Below, one piece after another: positions 6,596 to 14,086 of a DNA stretch of 14,956 nt. The notes below the pieces were generated by a model that saw only the letters and a list, made by a program, of their open reading frames with translations, was not told where the DNA came from and made no database searches. Numbering within the stretch: position 1 is the stretch's first letter; every line of letters starts with the position of its first letter. The translations under genes and the position numbers were made by a program. Origin of the DNA: Phyllobacteriaceae bacterium (GTDB taxonomy: Bacteria > Pseudomonadota > Alphaproteobacteria > Rhizobiales > Devosiaceae); the NCBI GenBank assembly GCA_012799265.1, contig JAAZLP010000343.1:1-14956 (forward strand), read 5' to 3'.

Positions 6596-7861
6596 TCAGT
6601 TGAACCAAAGGGCAAAGAACGGCCAGTCGTCGCCCATCACTTCGTTCATTTCGCGGAAGCTTTCGGCATCAGCGATCGGCCCGTCGGAAAGATATGGCAG
6701 CGCGTCGTGGCCGGTGAACAGCAGGACGAGATCGCTTCTCTCCGCCGTCTCGAGATAGGTTTTGAGATTGAAACCCTTGCTGAAACGCCAATGCGGCAGC
6801 AGGAGCTCGCCGGCGATGATCTTGTCCAACTGATCGAGGGATGCATGCCATGCATCGACGATTTCCGGGGTGACCTCGCGGTTGGGCACCAGCGAGGTCT
6901 GGGCTGGCGAGGGCACCAGCTCATTATTGTCGTCCGTCTCCGCGAGGATTGTCTCCCAGTTCCGTCGCGAAAGTGAGGTGATGGAGGACGCACGATCCAG
7001 AACGCCCGCGAGCCGCGCGCTGTCCGCAACGGGGAAAGATGCTGTGTGGATGGCAGCAATCAGGTCGGCGAAATAGCCATCACTCTCAGCGTCGATGAAG
7101 ACCGATCCACCCCTGATATAGTCGCCCATGGGCAGGCCAGCCTTGGGAAACACCCGATGCAGGAAGCTGTTGTAGAAATCGGTAAAATCATGGGCGAGCA
7201 GGAGATCAAAGGGCAGCGCCGTGATGTTTGAATAGCCTGCAAACCAGAACGCATCGGCATTGTCGAAGCCGATCAGCCGCGTGGCGGTGTCATCCCGGCC
7301 TTTGGACTTGGCCTTGTCGCTCACGTCAAATTCCGGGGCGATTCCGGAATTGACGAGAATATTGCCCAGCGTCTCATCGTCCGTGCGTTCGCCGTCGCCA
7401 TTGAGGTCAATGCGAACTTTGAGCGGCTCAATGGGAATAACGAAATCGGTCCCTTCGCCGGCCAGCGTCATATAGACGGCCGCATTGTCCAGCTTGGCCG
7501 TGAAGGCATCCAGCAGGTCACGCAGCATTTCATATGTGAGGGGCTCCGCGTCCGGATTGCTCGAAGGCTCGGCCTCGACGCCCATGCCCATCATCACGCC
7601 GAATGCCGAGGAGTCAGGTACGACGGCACCATGACGATAAAGGCCAGCGGACAACGTCTCAAAGGCGTCGATCACGCCACTGATCCCGAGGACAAAGCAG
7701 GCATCGCCCTCACCGGCGTCGCAGGCAGCTACCGAGCCAGCGGCCAGATCGGCCACGGTCCCCTCGTAGAGGGCTTGTGCGAGTTGATCGCCGCTTTCCC
7801 CGGCCAAAGCCGTCGCCGACATGAGGCCGAACGCCAGGCCAGCCGCAATCCAATTCCGCAT
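6596..7861 (-). CDS. Exported protein of unknown function with an EF-hand calcium loop
   Basis: A 421-residue protein I cannot assign to a named family. The N-terminus MRNWIAAGLAFGLMSATALA is a Sec signal peptide with probable cleavage after ALA-G. Two nearby cysteines (C48, C55, in CDAGEGDACF) could form a disulfide in the periplasm. At 152-163 lies DLNGDGERTDDE, which satisfies all six calcium-ligand positions of a canonical EF-hand loop (D, N, D, E, T, E at 1, 3, 5, 7, 9, 12). The rest is acidic and mixed helical, with no catalytic motif I recognise; it ends DDWPFFALWFN. GGGGAG lies 8 bases before the ATG. The gene starts 20 bases after the ligA stop and its own TGA overlaps the next gene's ribosome binding site, so it sits in the middle of a ligA-led operon. 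It appears intact. Confidence 0.82.
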   Translation of the reverse strand: MRNWIAAGLAFGLMSATALAGESGDQLAQALYEGTVADLAAGSVAACDAGEGDACFVLGISGVIDAFETLSAGLYRHGAVVPDSSAFGVMMGMGVEAEPSSNPDAEPLTYEMLRDLLDAFTAKLDNAAVYMTLAGEGTDFVIPIEPLKVRIDLNGDGERTDDETLGNILVNSGIAPEFDVSDKAKSKGRDDTATRLIGFDNADAFWFAGYSNITALPFDLLLAHDFTDFYNSFLHRVFPKAGLPMGDYIRGGSVFIDAESDGYFADLIAAIHTASFPVADSARLAGVLDRASSITSLSRRNWETILAETDDNNELVPSPAQTSLVPNREVTPEIVDAWHASLDQLDKIIAGELLLPHWRFSKGFNLKTYLETAERSDLVLLFTGHDALPYLSDGPIADAESFREMNEVMGDDWPFFALWFN

Positions 7862-7881
7862 TAAACCCTCTCCCCGCGTCG

Positions 7882-10056
7882 CTATTTGCCGACGCGTTCA
7901 AACCACTCGTCTTCTGAAATGACTTCGACGCCCAGATCCTGCGCGGTCTTCAGCTTGGAACCGGCCCCGGGTCCGGCGACCAGGATATCGGTCTTGGCTG
8001 AAACCGATCCCGCAACCTTTGCGCCCAGTCTTTCGGCCATAGCCTTGGCTTCCGATCGTGTCATTTTTTCGAGAGAGCCCGTGAACACCACGGTCTTTCC
8101 CGCAACGACGCTATCCGCTGACACAACGACGACATAAGGCTTGGGCTTGACCTCGACGAGCAGGTCATCCAGCGCCTGGACGTTCCGCTCATTGGCGAAG
8201 AAAGCCATGATGGACGAGCGCACAGTTTCGCCGATCCCGCTGATCTGCGGAAAGAGCGAATGCCCGTCCTCGTGCTGGGCGGCGGCCAGTGCAGTTTCTC
8301 GGAACTTCTCAATAGTCCCGAATTCCTTGGCCAGCAGCGCGCCCGTGGTCTCGCCGACATGGCGTATGCCGAGGGCGTAAATGAAACGGTCAAGCTCCGG
8401 CTCACGCCGCGCATCGATGGCGTCGAAGAGCTTCTTCACCGAAGTCGCGCCAAAGCCGTCGGCATCCTTGAGCTTCTTGATCGAGCGCTCGTCGCGGGCC
8501 CGCAGGGTGAAGATGTCCGCGGGACGTGCGATCCGGCCTTCGGCATAGAACTGCGTCACCTGCTTGTCGCCGAGGCCATCAATGTCCATGGCATCCCGGG
8601 CAACGAAGTGCTTGAGATTCTCAACTGCCTGTGCCGGGCAGATCAGTTCGCCGGTGCAGCGGCGGACAGAATCCAGTTTGCCGGTCTTCTCGTTGTGTTC
8701 CCGGACCGCCTCAGAGCCGCAGGCCGGGCAGGCATGGGGGAAGACATAGGGCTGCGCATCAGCCGGACGCTTATCGAGCACCACGTCCACAATCTGCGGA
8801 ATAACGTCCCCTGCCCGCTGCACAATGACGGTGTCGCCGACACGCAGGTCCACGCCGTTGCGGATCGGCTCACCATTATTGCCGATGCCCTTGATGTAGT
8901 CCTCGTTGTGGAGGGTCGCATTCTCCACCACCACACCGCCAACAGTCACTGGCTGGAGACGCGCCACGGGCGTCAGCGCCCCGGTACGGCCAACCTGGAC
9001 GTCGATGCCGGTCAGGATGGTGGTGGCCTGTTCGGCCGGGAATTTATGCGCGATGGCCCAGCGTGGCGCGCGGGCGACAAAGCCCCAACGCTGCTGGAGG
9101 TCGATCCGGTCAAGCTTATAGACCACGCCGTCGATATCGTAGCCCAGGCTCGCCCGTTGGGTTTCGATCATCCGGTAATGGGCGATCAACGCCTCCGCAT
9201 TGTCCGCACGCAGCATCAGATCATTGGTCACAAAACCCCAAGACCTCAGGCTCTGGACAAAGTCCCATTGCGTGGCTGCAGGCGGCTGCGAATTTCCATT
9301 GCCGTCCTCGGCAAGCCCCCAGGCATAGGCGAAGAAGCGCAGCTTGCGGCTGGCGGTGATTTCCGGGTTCTTCTGGCGCAGGGAGCCAGCCGCTGTGTTT
9401 CGCGGATTGACATAGTCCTGCCCACCAAACTTGGCCGAATGCTCCTTGAGGCGCCGGAACTCCTCGTGGGTCATATAGACTTCGCCGCGGATTTCGATCA
9501 CCGCCGGCCAGCCCGAGCCGGACAGCTTGTGAGGGATATCGGCGATGGTCTTGAGGTTTTCGGTGATGTCCTCGCCCACCGCACCATCACCGCGCGTCGC
9601 CCCCTTGACGAATACGCCGTTCTCGTAGCGCAGCGAGGCAGAAAGGCCGTCGATCTTGGGCTCGGCGGTAAACTCCAGCTTGAAGCCCGGATCGCGCAGA
9701 ATATCTGCCATGAAGAACTTCTTGGCACGCACGACGAAGTCTTCAACGTCCTCATCGGCAAAGGCGTTAGAAAGGCTGAGCATCGGCACGCCATGGCGCA
9801 CCTTGGCAAAGCCTTCGGCCGGCGCTGCCCCAACTTTGCCCGACGGGCTATCGGTGCGGACGAGCTCCGGGAAGGCCTGTTCGAGCGCGTCGTTCCGACG
9901 CTTGAGGGCGTCGTAATCGGCGTCGGTGATCTCCGGCGCATCGTTCTGGTGATAGGCTATATCCGCCGCCGCAATTGCCTTGGCCAATCGCTCCAGTTCA
10001 AGGCGGGCGTCATCTTCGGACAGATCGGCAACGTCTTTAAGCGGGAGATCGGACAT
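7882..10056 (-). CDS. ligA: NAD-dependent DNA ligase
   Basis: A 724-residue enzyme that seals nicks in DNA using NAD+, essential for joining Okazaki fragments and in repair. Domains in order: NAD-binding Ia region (YHQNDAPEITDADYD, about 35-50), adenylation domain with the nucleophile K134 in EPKIDGLSASLRYENG, OB fold, a four-cysteine zinc finger (C443, C446, C467, C473), helix-hairpin-helix region (DIDGLGDKQV onward) and a C-terminal BRCT domain (about 640-720: GKTVVFTGSLEKMTRSEAKA). The gap between the second and third zinc cysteines is 20 residues rather than 14 as in E. coli, a length I recall from rhizobial ligases. ATG at 10056 is preferred over an in-frame GTG at 10071; neither has a strong ribosome binding site, so the start is uncertain by five codons. 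It lies 143 bases after recN. Confidence 0.96.
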   Translation of the reverse strand: MSDLPLKDVADLSEDDARLELERLAKAIAAADIAYHQNDAPEITDADYDALKRRNDALEQAFPELVRTDSPSGKVGAAPAEGFAKVRHGVPMLSLSNAFADEDVEDFVVRAKKFFMADILRDPGFKLEFTAEPKIDGLSASLRYENGVFVKGATRGDGAVGEDITENLKTIADIPHKLSGSGWPAVIEIRGEVYMTHEEFRRLKEHSAKFGGQDYVNPRNTAAGSLRQKNPEITASRKLRFFAYAWGLAEDGNGNSQPPAATQWDFVQSLRSWGFVTNDLMLRADNAEALIAHYRMIETQRASLGYDIDGVVYKLDRIDLQQRWGFVARAPRWAIAHKFPAEQATTILTGIDVQVGRTGALTPVARLQPVTVGGVVVENATLHNEDYIKGIGNNGEPIRNGVDLRVGDTVIVQRAGDVIPQIVDVVLDKRPADAQPYVFPHACPACGSEAVREHNEKTGKLDSVRRCTGELICPAQAVENLKHFVARDAMDIDGLGDKQVTQFYAEGRIARPADIFTLRARDERSIKKLKDADGFGATSVKKLFDAIDARREPELDRFIYALGIRHVGETTGALLAKEFGTIEKFRETALAAAQHEDGHSLFPQISGIGETVRSSIMAFFANERNVQALDDLLVEVKPKPYVVVVSADSVVAGKTVVFTGSLEKMTRSEAKAMAERLGAKVAGSVSAKTDILVAGPGAGSKLKTAQDLGVEVISEDEWFERVGK

Positions 10057-10199
10057 GGGGGAACTCGGCACGAAGAATCTGGGAATGAGAATACAACCAC
10101 GTGGCCTGTGGCTGATAGGGGCGACAAGCAGAAGCTTCTCAGGAATACAGAACGCGCCAGCCGCTCAGACCGACGACAAGACGAGTGGCCAGCCAGTCT

Positions 10200-11870
10200 C
10201 TATCCCACAGCCCCAAGCAATTTTTTGGCAGCAGCGCGCGCTTCGTCGGTGATTTCTGCGCCTGCCAGCATGCGGGCTACCTCTTCCTGACGCGCAGGAA
10301 CATCGAGTGGCCGCACATGAGTACGCATGAAGGCCCCCTCCTCCACCATCTGCTTTTCGATGAGGAGATGCCGATTGGCGCGTGCAGCAACCTGAGGCGC
10401 ATGGGTGACGGTCAGAACCTGCACCTTGCCGGCCAGCCGCGCCAGTCGCCGACCAATGGCGTCGGCAACGGCACCGCCGACGCCGGTGTCGATTTCGTCA
10501 AACACCAGCACCGGTGCCGAGCCGCGATCGGCCAACACCACCTTGAGCGCCAGCAGGAAGCGACTGAGTTCACCGCCCGACGCAACCTTCAGCAGCGGGC
10601 CTGCCGCCGTTCCCGGATTGGTCTGAACGTGGAAGGCGATCTGATCAAATCCCGTGGCGGAGACACGATCGCGGTCTACCTGATGGTCGACTATGAAACG
10701 GGCTGCGCCCAACTTGAGATCGGGCAGTTCCGCCTCGACGGCCTGGCTCAGCGCTTCCGCTGCGGTCTTGCGGCCTGCGCTTAGGACCTCTGCCGCCTCA
10801 CGATAGCGGGCCTTCGCCGCAGCCTCCTCTGCCTCCAGCGTCTTAAGACGGCTCTCACCGCTCTGCAATGTCTCAAGGTCGGTCTGATATTTGGCGAGGA
10901 CTTCGACAAGGCCGTCGCAGCTCGTCTGGTGCTTGCGAGCAAGGGCACGCAGCGCAAAGAGCCTTTCCTCTACTTCCTCAAGTTCGCGAGGATCGAACGA
11001 CATCTCGCGCTTCAGGTCTTCCAGAACGTCCGTAGTCCGGTCCAGAGTAACAAGCGAGGCATCGAGCGCGTCGATGATGGGCTGGAACAGGGTGGCGCCA
11101 CCATCGACCTTCCGCATCAACCGCCGCATCAATGAAGCCAGGGCTGGTGCAGGCGCACTGGGCCCGTTGAGGATCTCGTCGATCTCGACGACATCGGAAG
11201 AAGCCTTTTCGGCCTGCTGCAACTGCTGTCGCCGCGCGGCCAGCTCCTCCTCCTCACCAACCGCGGGATTGAGCTTGCTAAGCTCTTCCACCGTGTGGCG
11301 CGCATAGTCCTCGGCCGCGAGCGCCTCCTCAACCTGCTTTCGCTGCTCGGCGACGGCCTGCTGCGCTTCAACGAGGGCAGCCCAGCAGTCACGGACAGAT
11401 GCAGCCTCGCCATTCAGTTCGCCGAAGGCATCAAGCGCGGCACGGTGAGTCGCGACATCGACCAGGGCTCGATCATCGTGCTGCCCGTGGATTTCGACGA
11501 TCTGGCTGCCGATCTTCTGCAGCAGCGACGCCGACACTGGCTGATCATTGATGAAGGCGCGGGTGCGGCCATCGGCGAATTGTACGCGCCGAAGGATGAC
11601 ATCCTCATCGTCGGGAATGGCATTGTCCCGAAGCAGCGCGCGGGCGGGATGGTCAGCGCTCAGTTCGAGCACGGCCACAACCTGTCCACTCTCCTGCCCC
11701 TGACGGACCAGGGAGGCATCCCCCCTGCCGCCCAGAGCCAGTGTCATGGCATCAAGCAGAATGGATTTACCGGCACCGGTCTCGCCGGTGAGCACGGTCA
11801 TGCCTTCGCCCAGTGCCAGATCGAGCTGGTCAATGAGGACGATATTGCGGACCGACAGCGCGTTGAGCAT
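10200..11870 (-). CDS. recN: DNA repair protein RecN
   Basis: A 556-residue SMC-like ATPase that acts at DNA double-strand breaks, bridging DNA ends for recombinational repair. Seen in the sequence: Walker A GETGAGKS (29-36), two long coiled-coil arms (about 150-370, rich in E, A, L, R and Q), the ABC signature SGGELSR (431-437), and Walker B VLVFDEIDTGVGG with D458 and E459. Length is the usual about 550-560. The opening MLNALSVRNIVLID is typical of RecN; the ATG at 11870 has GGGA 9 bases upstream, whereas an in-frame GTG at 11876 is too near that site. A good promoter and a LexA-like box lie upstream (11978-12006), which fits SOS control as known for recN in other bacteria. ligA follows on the same strand. 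Confidence 0.96.
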   Translation of the reverse strand: MLNALSVRNIVLIDQLDLALGEGMTVLTGETGAGKSILLDAMTLALGGRGDASLVRQGQESGQVVAVLELSADHPARALLRDNAIPDDEDVILRRVQFADGRTRAFINDQPVSASLLQKIGSQIVEIHGQHDDRALVDVATHRAALDAFGELNGEAASVRDCWAALVEAQQAVAEQRKQVEEALAAEDYARHTVEELSKLNPAVGEEEELAARRQQLQQAEKASSDVVEIDEILNGPSAPAPALASLMRRLMRKVDGGATLFQPIIDALDASLVTLDRTTDVLEDLKREMSFDPRELEEVEERLFALRALARKHQTSCDGLVEVLAKYQTDLETLQSGESRLKTLEAEEAAAKARYREAAEVLSAGRKTAAEALSQAVEAELPDLKLGAARFIVDHQVDRDRVSATGFDQIAFHVQTNPGTAAGPLLKVASGGELSRFLLALKVVLADRGSAPVLVFDEIDTGVGGAVADAIGRRLARLAGKVQVLTVTHAPQVAARANRHLLIEKQMVEEGAFMRTHVRPLDVPARQEEVARMLAGAEITDEARAAAKKLLGAVG

Positions 11871-11977
11871 GCGCACACATCCCGTAAAGACTAGGCCTCG
11901 CTTCTAGCATCCATGCACGACGGAAAGACGGCGCAACGCAGCGCTTCCACAGCAAAGACGGCATCGAGTGCAGCGAT

Positions 11978-12006
11978 ATTATGGAAACAGAACAAAATGG
12001 CAACAA
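11978..12006 (-). promoter_or_regulatory. recN promoter
   Basis: On the minus strand, TTGTTG (12006-12001) and CATAAT (11983-11978) are separated by exactly 17 bases, a good vegetative -35/-10 pair. The transcript would start near 11970, giving a leader of about 100 bases before the recN ATG. It lies downstream of the bamD gene's end on the map but upstream of recN, behind the bamD start-to-stop block, so recN need not depend on read-through. Confidence 0.6.
11990..12004 (-). promoter_or_regulatory. Probable LexA (SOS) box at the recN promoter
   Basis: The minus strand reads GTTGCCATTTTGTTC, which differs at one base from the alphaproteobacterial LexA consensus GTTC-N7-GTTC. It overlaps the last bases of the -35 element and most of the spacer, where a bound repressor would block RNA polymerase. 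recN is a classical SOS gene in many bacteria. The site is seen directly; binding by LexA is inference. Confidence 0.6.
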
Positions 12007-12033
12007 CATTGTTACTTCGCCGTTCCACTGCGC

Positions 12034-12061
12034 AAAAAAGAAAGGGCCCTTTCGGGCCCTT
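12034..12061 (-). terminator. Intrinsic terminator of bamD
   Basis: On the minus strand, AAGGGCCC, a GAAA tetraloop and GGGCCCTT (plus-strand 12054-12061 and 12042-12049) form a perfect 8-bp stem followed by TCTTTTTT (complement of 12034-12041). It begins 24 bases past the bamD stop, separating bamD from recN. Confidence 0.9.
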
Positions 12062-12084
12062 CGCATTCGGATTTGGTCAGCTGG

Positions 12085-12915
12085 TTAGCGGCGAACCGCG
12101 GCCAGCCAGCTCCCCGAATTGAGCGTGGGCGCCAGGCCCTGCTTGCCGAGCACGTCAAATGCCCGCTTGTACCATTCGCTGGACGGATAATTGTGACCCA
12201 GCACAGCGGCAGCCGACATCGCTTCCGTGGTGAGACCCAGAAGCAGATAGGATTCGGTCAGGCGGTACAGCGCTTCTTCGATATGGGTCGACGTCTGCCA
12301 CTTCTCAACCACTTCCCGGAAGCGGTTGATGGCAGCAGCATACTGGCCATTGCCGAGATAGTAGCGGCCAACGGACATTTCCTTGCCTGCCAGCTGGTCA
12401 TAGGCCACCAGCAGCTTGTCCTTCGCGTCCTTGGCGTGCTCGGACTTGGGATAGTTGTTGATCAGCAGCGTGTAGGTGTCGATCGCGTCCTGCGAGAGCT
12501 GCTGATCACGGGTGATATCGGTGATCTGCGCGAAATAGGCCGTGCCCTTGAGCCAGAGCACATAGGGCGTTTCCTTGCTGTTCGGATAGAGCGCCAGGAA
12601 ACGGTCGGCGGCGAGAATCGCCTTGTCGAGCTTGCCGCTGCGATAGTTTGCATAGACCAGCATCAGCTTGCCCTGCTCGGCCAGCGGATCGCGCGGATGC
12701 TGGCGCTCCAGCTTTTCAAGCTTGGTGATGGCGGTCTGGTAATACTGCCGATCCATGTCGTCCAGCGCACCCTGATAAAGGGCGGCGGCCGGAACGATTG
12801 GTTCTTCCTTCACCTTGGGGGGGCCGAACAGACCGGCGCCCGCGCAAGCGGTCAGCACAGCTGCCATTACGCCGATGGCCGCAACGCGCGCGACCTGATT
12901 GGCAAACTGGCTCAT
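12085..12915 (-). CDS. bamD: Outer membrane protein assembly lipoprotein BamD
   Basis: A 276-residue lipoprotein (formerly ComL/YfiO) of the BAM complex, which inserts beta-barrel proteins into the outer membrane. The N-terminus has a signal peptide with the lipobox LTAC, C24 being the lipidated cysteine. The mature part is made of tetratricopeptide repeats, visible as repeated helical pairs such as YYQTAITKLEKLERQHPRDP, DKAILAADRFLALYPNSKET, DAIDTYTLLINNYPKSEHAK and YAAAINRFREVVEKW, the pattern expected for BamD. Length is slightly above E. coli BamD (245). The frame is open to a GTG at 12930; the ATG at 12915 gives a normal-length signal peptide and is preferred, but neither start has a strong ribosome binding site. 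It lies 110 bases after lpxC and ends before an intrinsic terminator. In alphaproteobacteria bamD commonly sits between lpxC and recN, as here. Confidence 0.93.
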   Translation of the reverse strand: MSQFANQVARVAAIGVMAAVLTACAGAGLFGPPKVKEEPIVPAAALYQGALDDMDRQYYQTAITKLEKLERQHPRDPLAEQGKLMLVYANYRSGKLDKAILAADRFLALYPNSKETPYVLWLKGTAYFAQITDITRDQQLSQDAIDTYTLLINNYPKSEHAKDAKDKLLVAYDQLAGKEMSVGRYYLGNGQYAAAINRFREVVEKWQTSTHIEEALYRLTESYLLLGLTTEAMSAAAVLGHNYPSSEWYKRAFDVLGKQGLAPTLNSGSWLAAVRR

Positions 12916-12979
12916 AACGTCAAGCTTCACGAAAGGCCCCGTTTCTGAATGAACTCGCAGGATTTTGCTGCGGCATAGT

Positions 12980-12985
12980 TGTCAA
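12980..12985 (-). promoter_or_regulatory. Possible -35 hexamer upstream of bamD
   Basis: TTGACA on the minus strand (complement of 12980-12985) lies in the 110-base gap between lpxC and bamD, about 65 bases before the bamD start. The matching -10 at 17 bases (TCCTGC) is poor, so this is only a candidate promoter. Confidence 0.3.
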
Positions 12986-13025
12986 TTGGATCAAAACTGT
13001 GACCCGACTGTCGAGAAGGACCCGA

Positions 13026-13979
13026 TCAGCGCACGGACCGCAGGTAATGATGAACCTCCAGACCATCCGGTTGGTCATCGAAGTTTTCGAATTCCAGCGG
13101 CAAGTCTTCCGCGCTTACTATCTCATAATTGGCTTCGCTGGAAAAGAGACCAGCAAGGACATGAGCATTGAGCGCATGGCCGCCCTTATATGAGCGAAAG
13201 CGCCCCCAGATCGGCAGACCGGCCAACGAGAGGTCTCCGACAGCGTCCAGCAGCTTGTGGCGGACGAATTCATCCTCGTAGCGCAGACCGCCCGGATTGA
13301 GGATTCGGTCTTCGTGAACGGTGATGGAATTGTCGAGGCTGGAACCGAGTGCGTATCCGGCCTGGCGCAGGATCTTGGCATCGCGGGCAAAACCAAAGGT
13401 GCGGGCGCGGGACACATCTTCAAAATAGCGCCGCGGCGTCCAGTCAAAAATCATTCGCTGTCGGCCGATGACCTGCGAGTCGAAGTCGATCTCAAGATCG
13501 AGAGCGCGTCCGTTATAGGGCTCGAGCGCCGCGAAAGCGTCGTTGTTGCGCACGGTAACGGCGCGGATGACCTTGATAAATTTCTTGGCTGCCGGCTGAA
13601 TTTCGAAGCCGCGTTCCAGCATGGCCGCAGCGAAAGGATGGGCGGAGCCATCAAGAATGGGGCACTCAGGCCCATCGAGAGTAATGAGCGCATTATCGAT
13701 GCCCATACCCGAGAGCGCTGACACAACATGTTCAACCGTGGCGACGCTGACGCTGTTACCAAGATCAAGAGTGGTGCAGAGGGTTGTCCTGCTCACGCGG
13801 TCGCGCGTAACCGGCACCGCGTCGGACATCGTGCCTTCGACTTCACGACGAATGAGATAGCCACTGTCAGCAGGCGCCGGGCCGATGATCATGGTCACCG
13901 GATGGGCGCTATGTACGCCATAGCCGGAGAATGACACTTCCCCGGCAAGGGTCCGCTGGCGGGTGGATAGTCTGTTCAT
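13026..13979 (-). CDS. lpxC: UDP-3-O-acyl-N-acetylglucosamine deacetylase
   Basis: A 317-residue zinc enzyme that carries out the committed step of lipid A synthesis, removing the acetyl group from UDP-3-O-acyl-GlcNAc in the cytosol. The zinc ligands are all present: H84 in TVEHVVSALSGMGIDN, and H241 and D245 in RHKLLDAVGDL. The general base E83 and the catalytic H268 (YKGGHALNAH) are also seen, as is the conserved opening FSGYGVHSAHPV (17-28) and DGPECPILDGSAHPF. The open frame extends upstream to 14054, but the ATG at 13979 begins the family-typical N-terminus (MNRLSTRQRTLAGEVSFSG) and gives the usual length; a GGAG lies 11 bases before it. It is placed between ftsZ and bamD, 107 bases after the ftsZ stop and beyond the ftsZ terminator. 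Confidence 0.96.
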   Translation of the reverse strand: MNRLSTRQRTLAGEVSFSGYGVHSAHPVTMIIGPAPADSGYLIRREVEGTMSDAVPVTRDRVSRTTLCTTLDLGNSVSVATVEHVVSALSGMGIDNALITLDGPECPILDGSAHPFAAAMLERGFEIQPAAKKFIKVIRAVTVRNNDAFAALEPYNGRALDLEIDFDSQVIGRQRMIFDWTPRRYFEDVSRARTFGFARDAKILRQAGYALGSSLDNSITVHEDRILNPGGLRYEDEFVRHKLLDAVGDLSLAGLPIWGRFRSYKGGHALNAHVLAGLFSSEANYEIVSAEDLPLEFENFDDQPDGLEVHHYLRSVR

Positions 13980-14026
13980 ATTCCAAGGCACTCCGCCGGG
14001 CAGTCTCGTACCCGTCACCGTTAGCC

Positions 14027-14059
14027 AAAAAAAACTCGGTGCGGAAGCCCGCACCGAGT
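14027..14059 (-). terminator. Intrinsic terminator of ftsZ
   Basis: On the minus strand, ACTCGGTGCGG, the loop GCTT and CCGCACCGAGT form a perfect 11-bp stem (14049-14059 with 14034-14044) followed by seven to eight T residues (complement of 14027-14034). It begins 27 bases after the ftsZ stop. Its strength suggests lpxC is at least partly transcribed on its own, although no clear lpxC promoter is visible in the 47 bases between. Confidence 0.93.
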
Positions 14060-14086
14060 CTGATTATCGCATCTGCAGGGCGGCTA

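Noticed and set aside
10072..10199. Possible small gene or terminator between recN and ligA
   Set aside because: No convincing frame with a ribosome binding site and no hairpin with a T run; a promoter for ligA may be here but I could not pick one out.
8260..10290. A 676-codon plus-strand open frame opposite ligA
   Set aside because: It is the antisense of a clearly real ligA reading frame with all domains; long antisense frames are expected in GC-rich DNA and its translation shows no recognisable domain.
11968..12948. A 326-codon plus-strand open frame opposite bamD
   Set aside because: It crosses the bamD terminator and the recN promoter and mirrors the bamD coding sequence; bamD with lipobox and TPRs explains the region.
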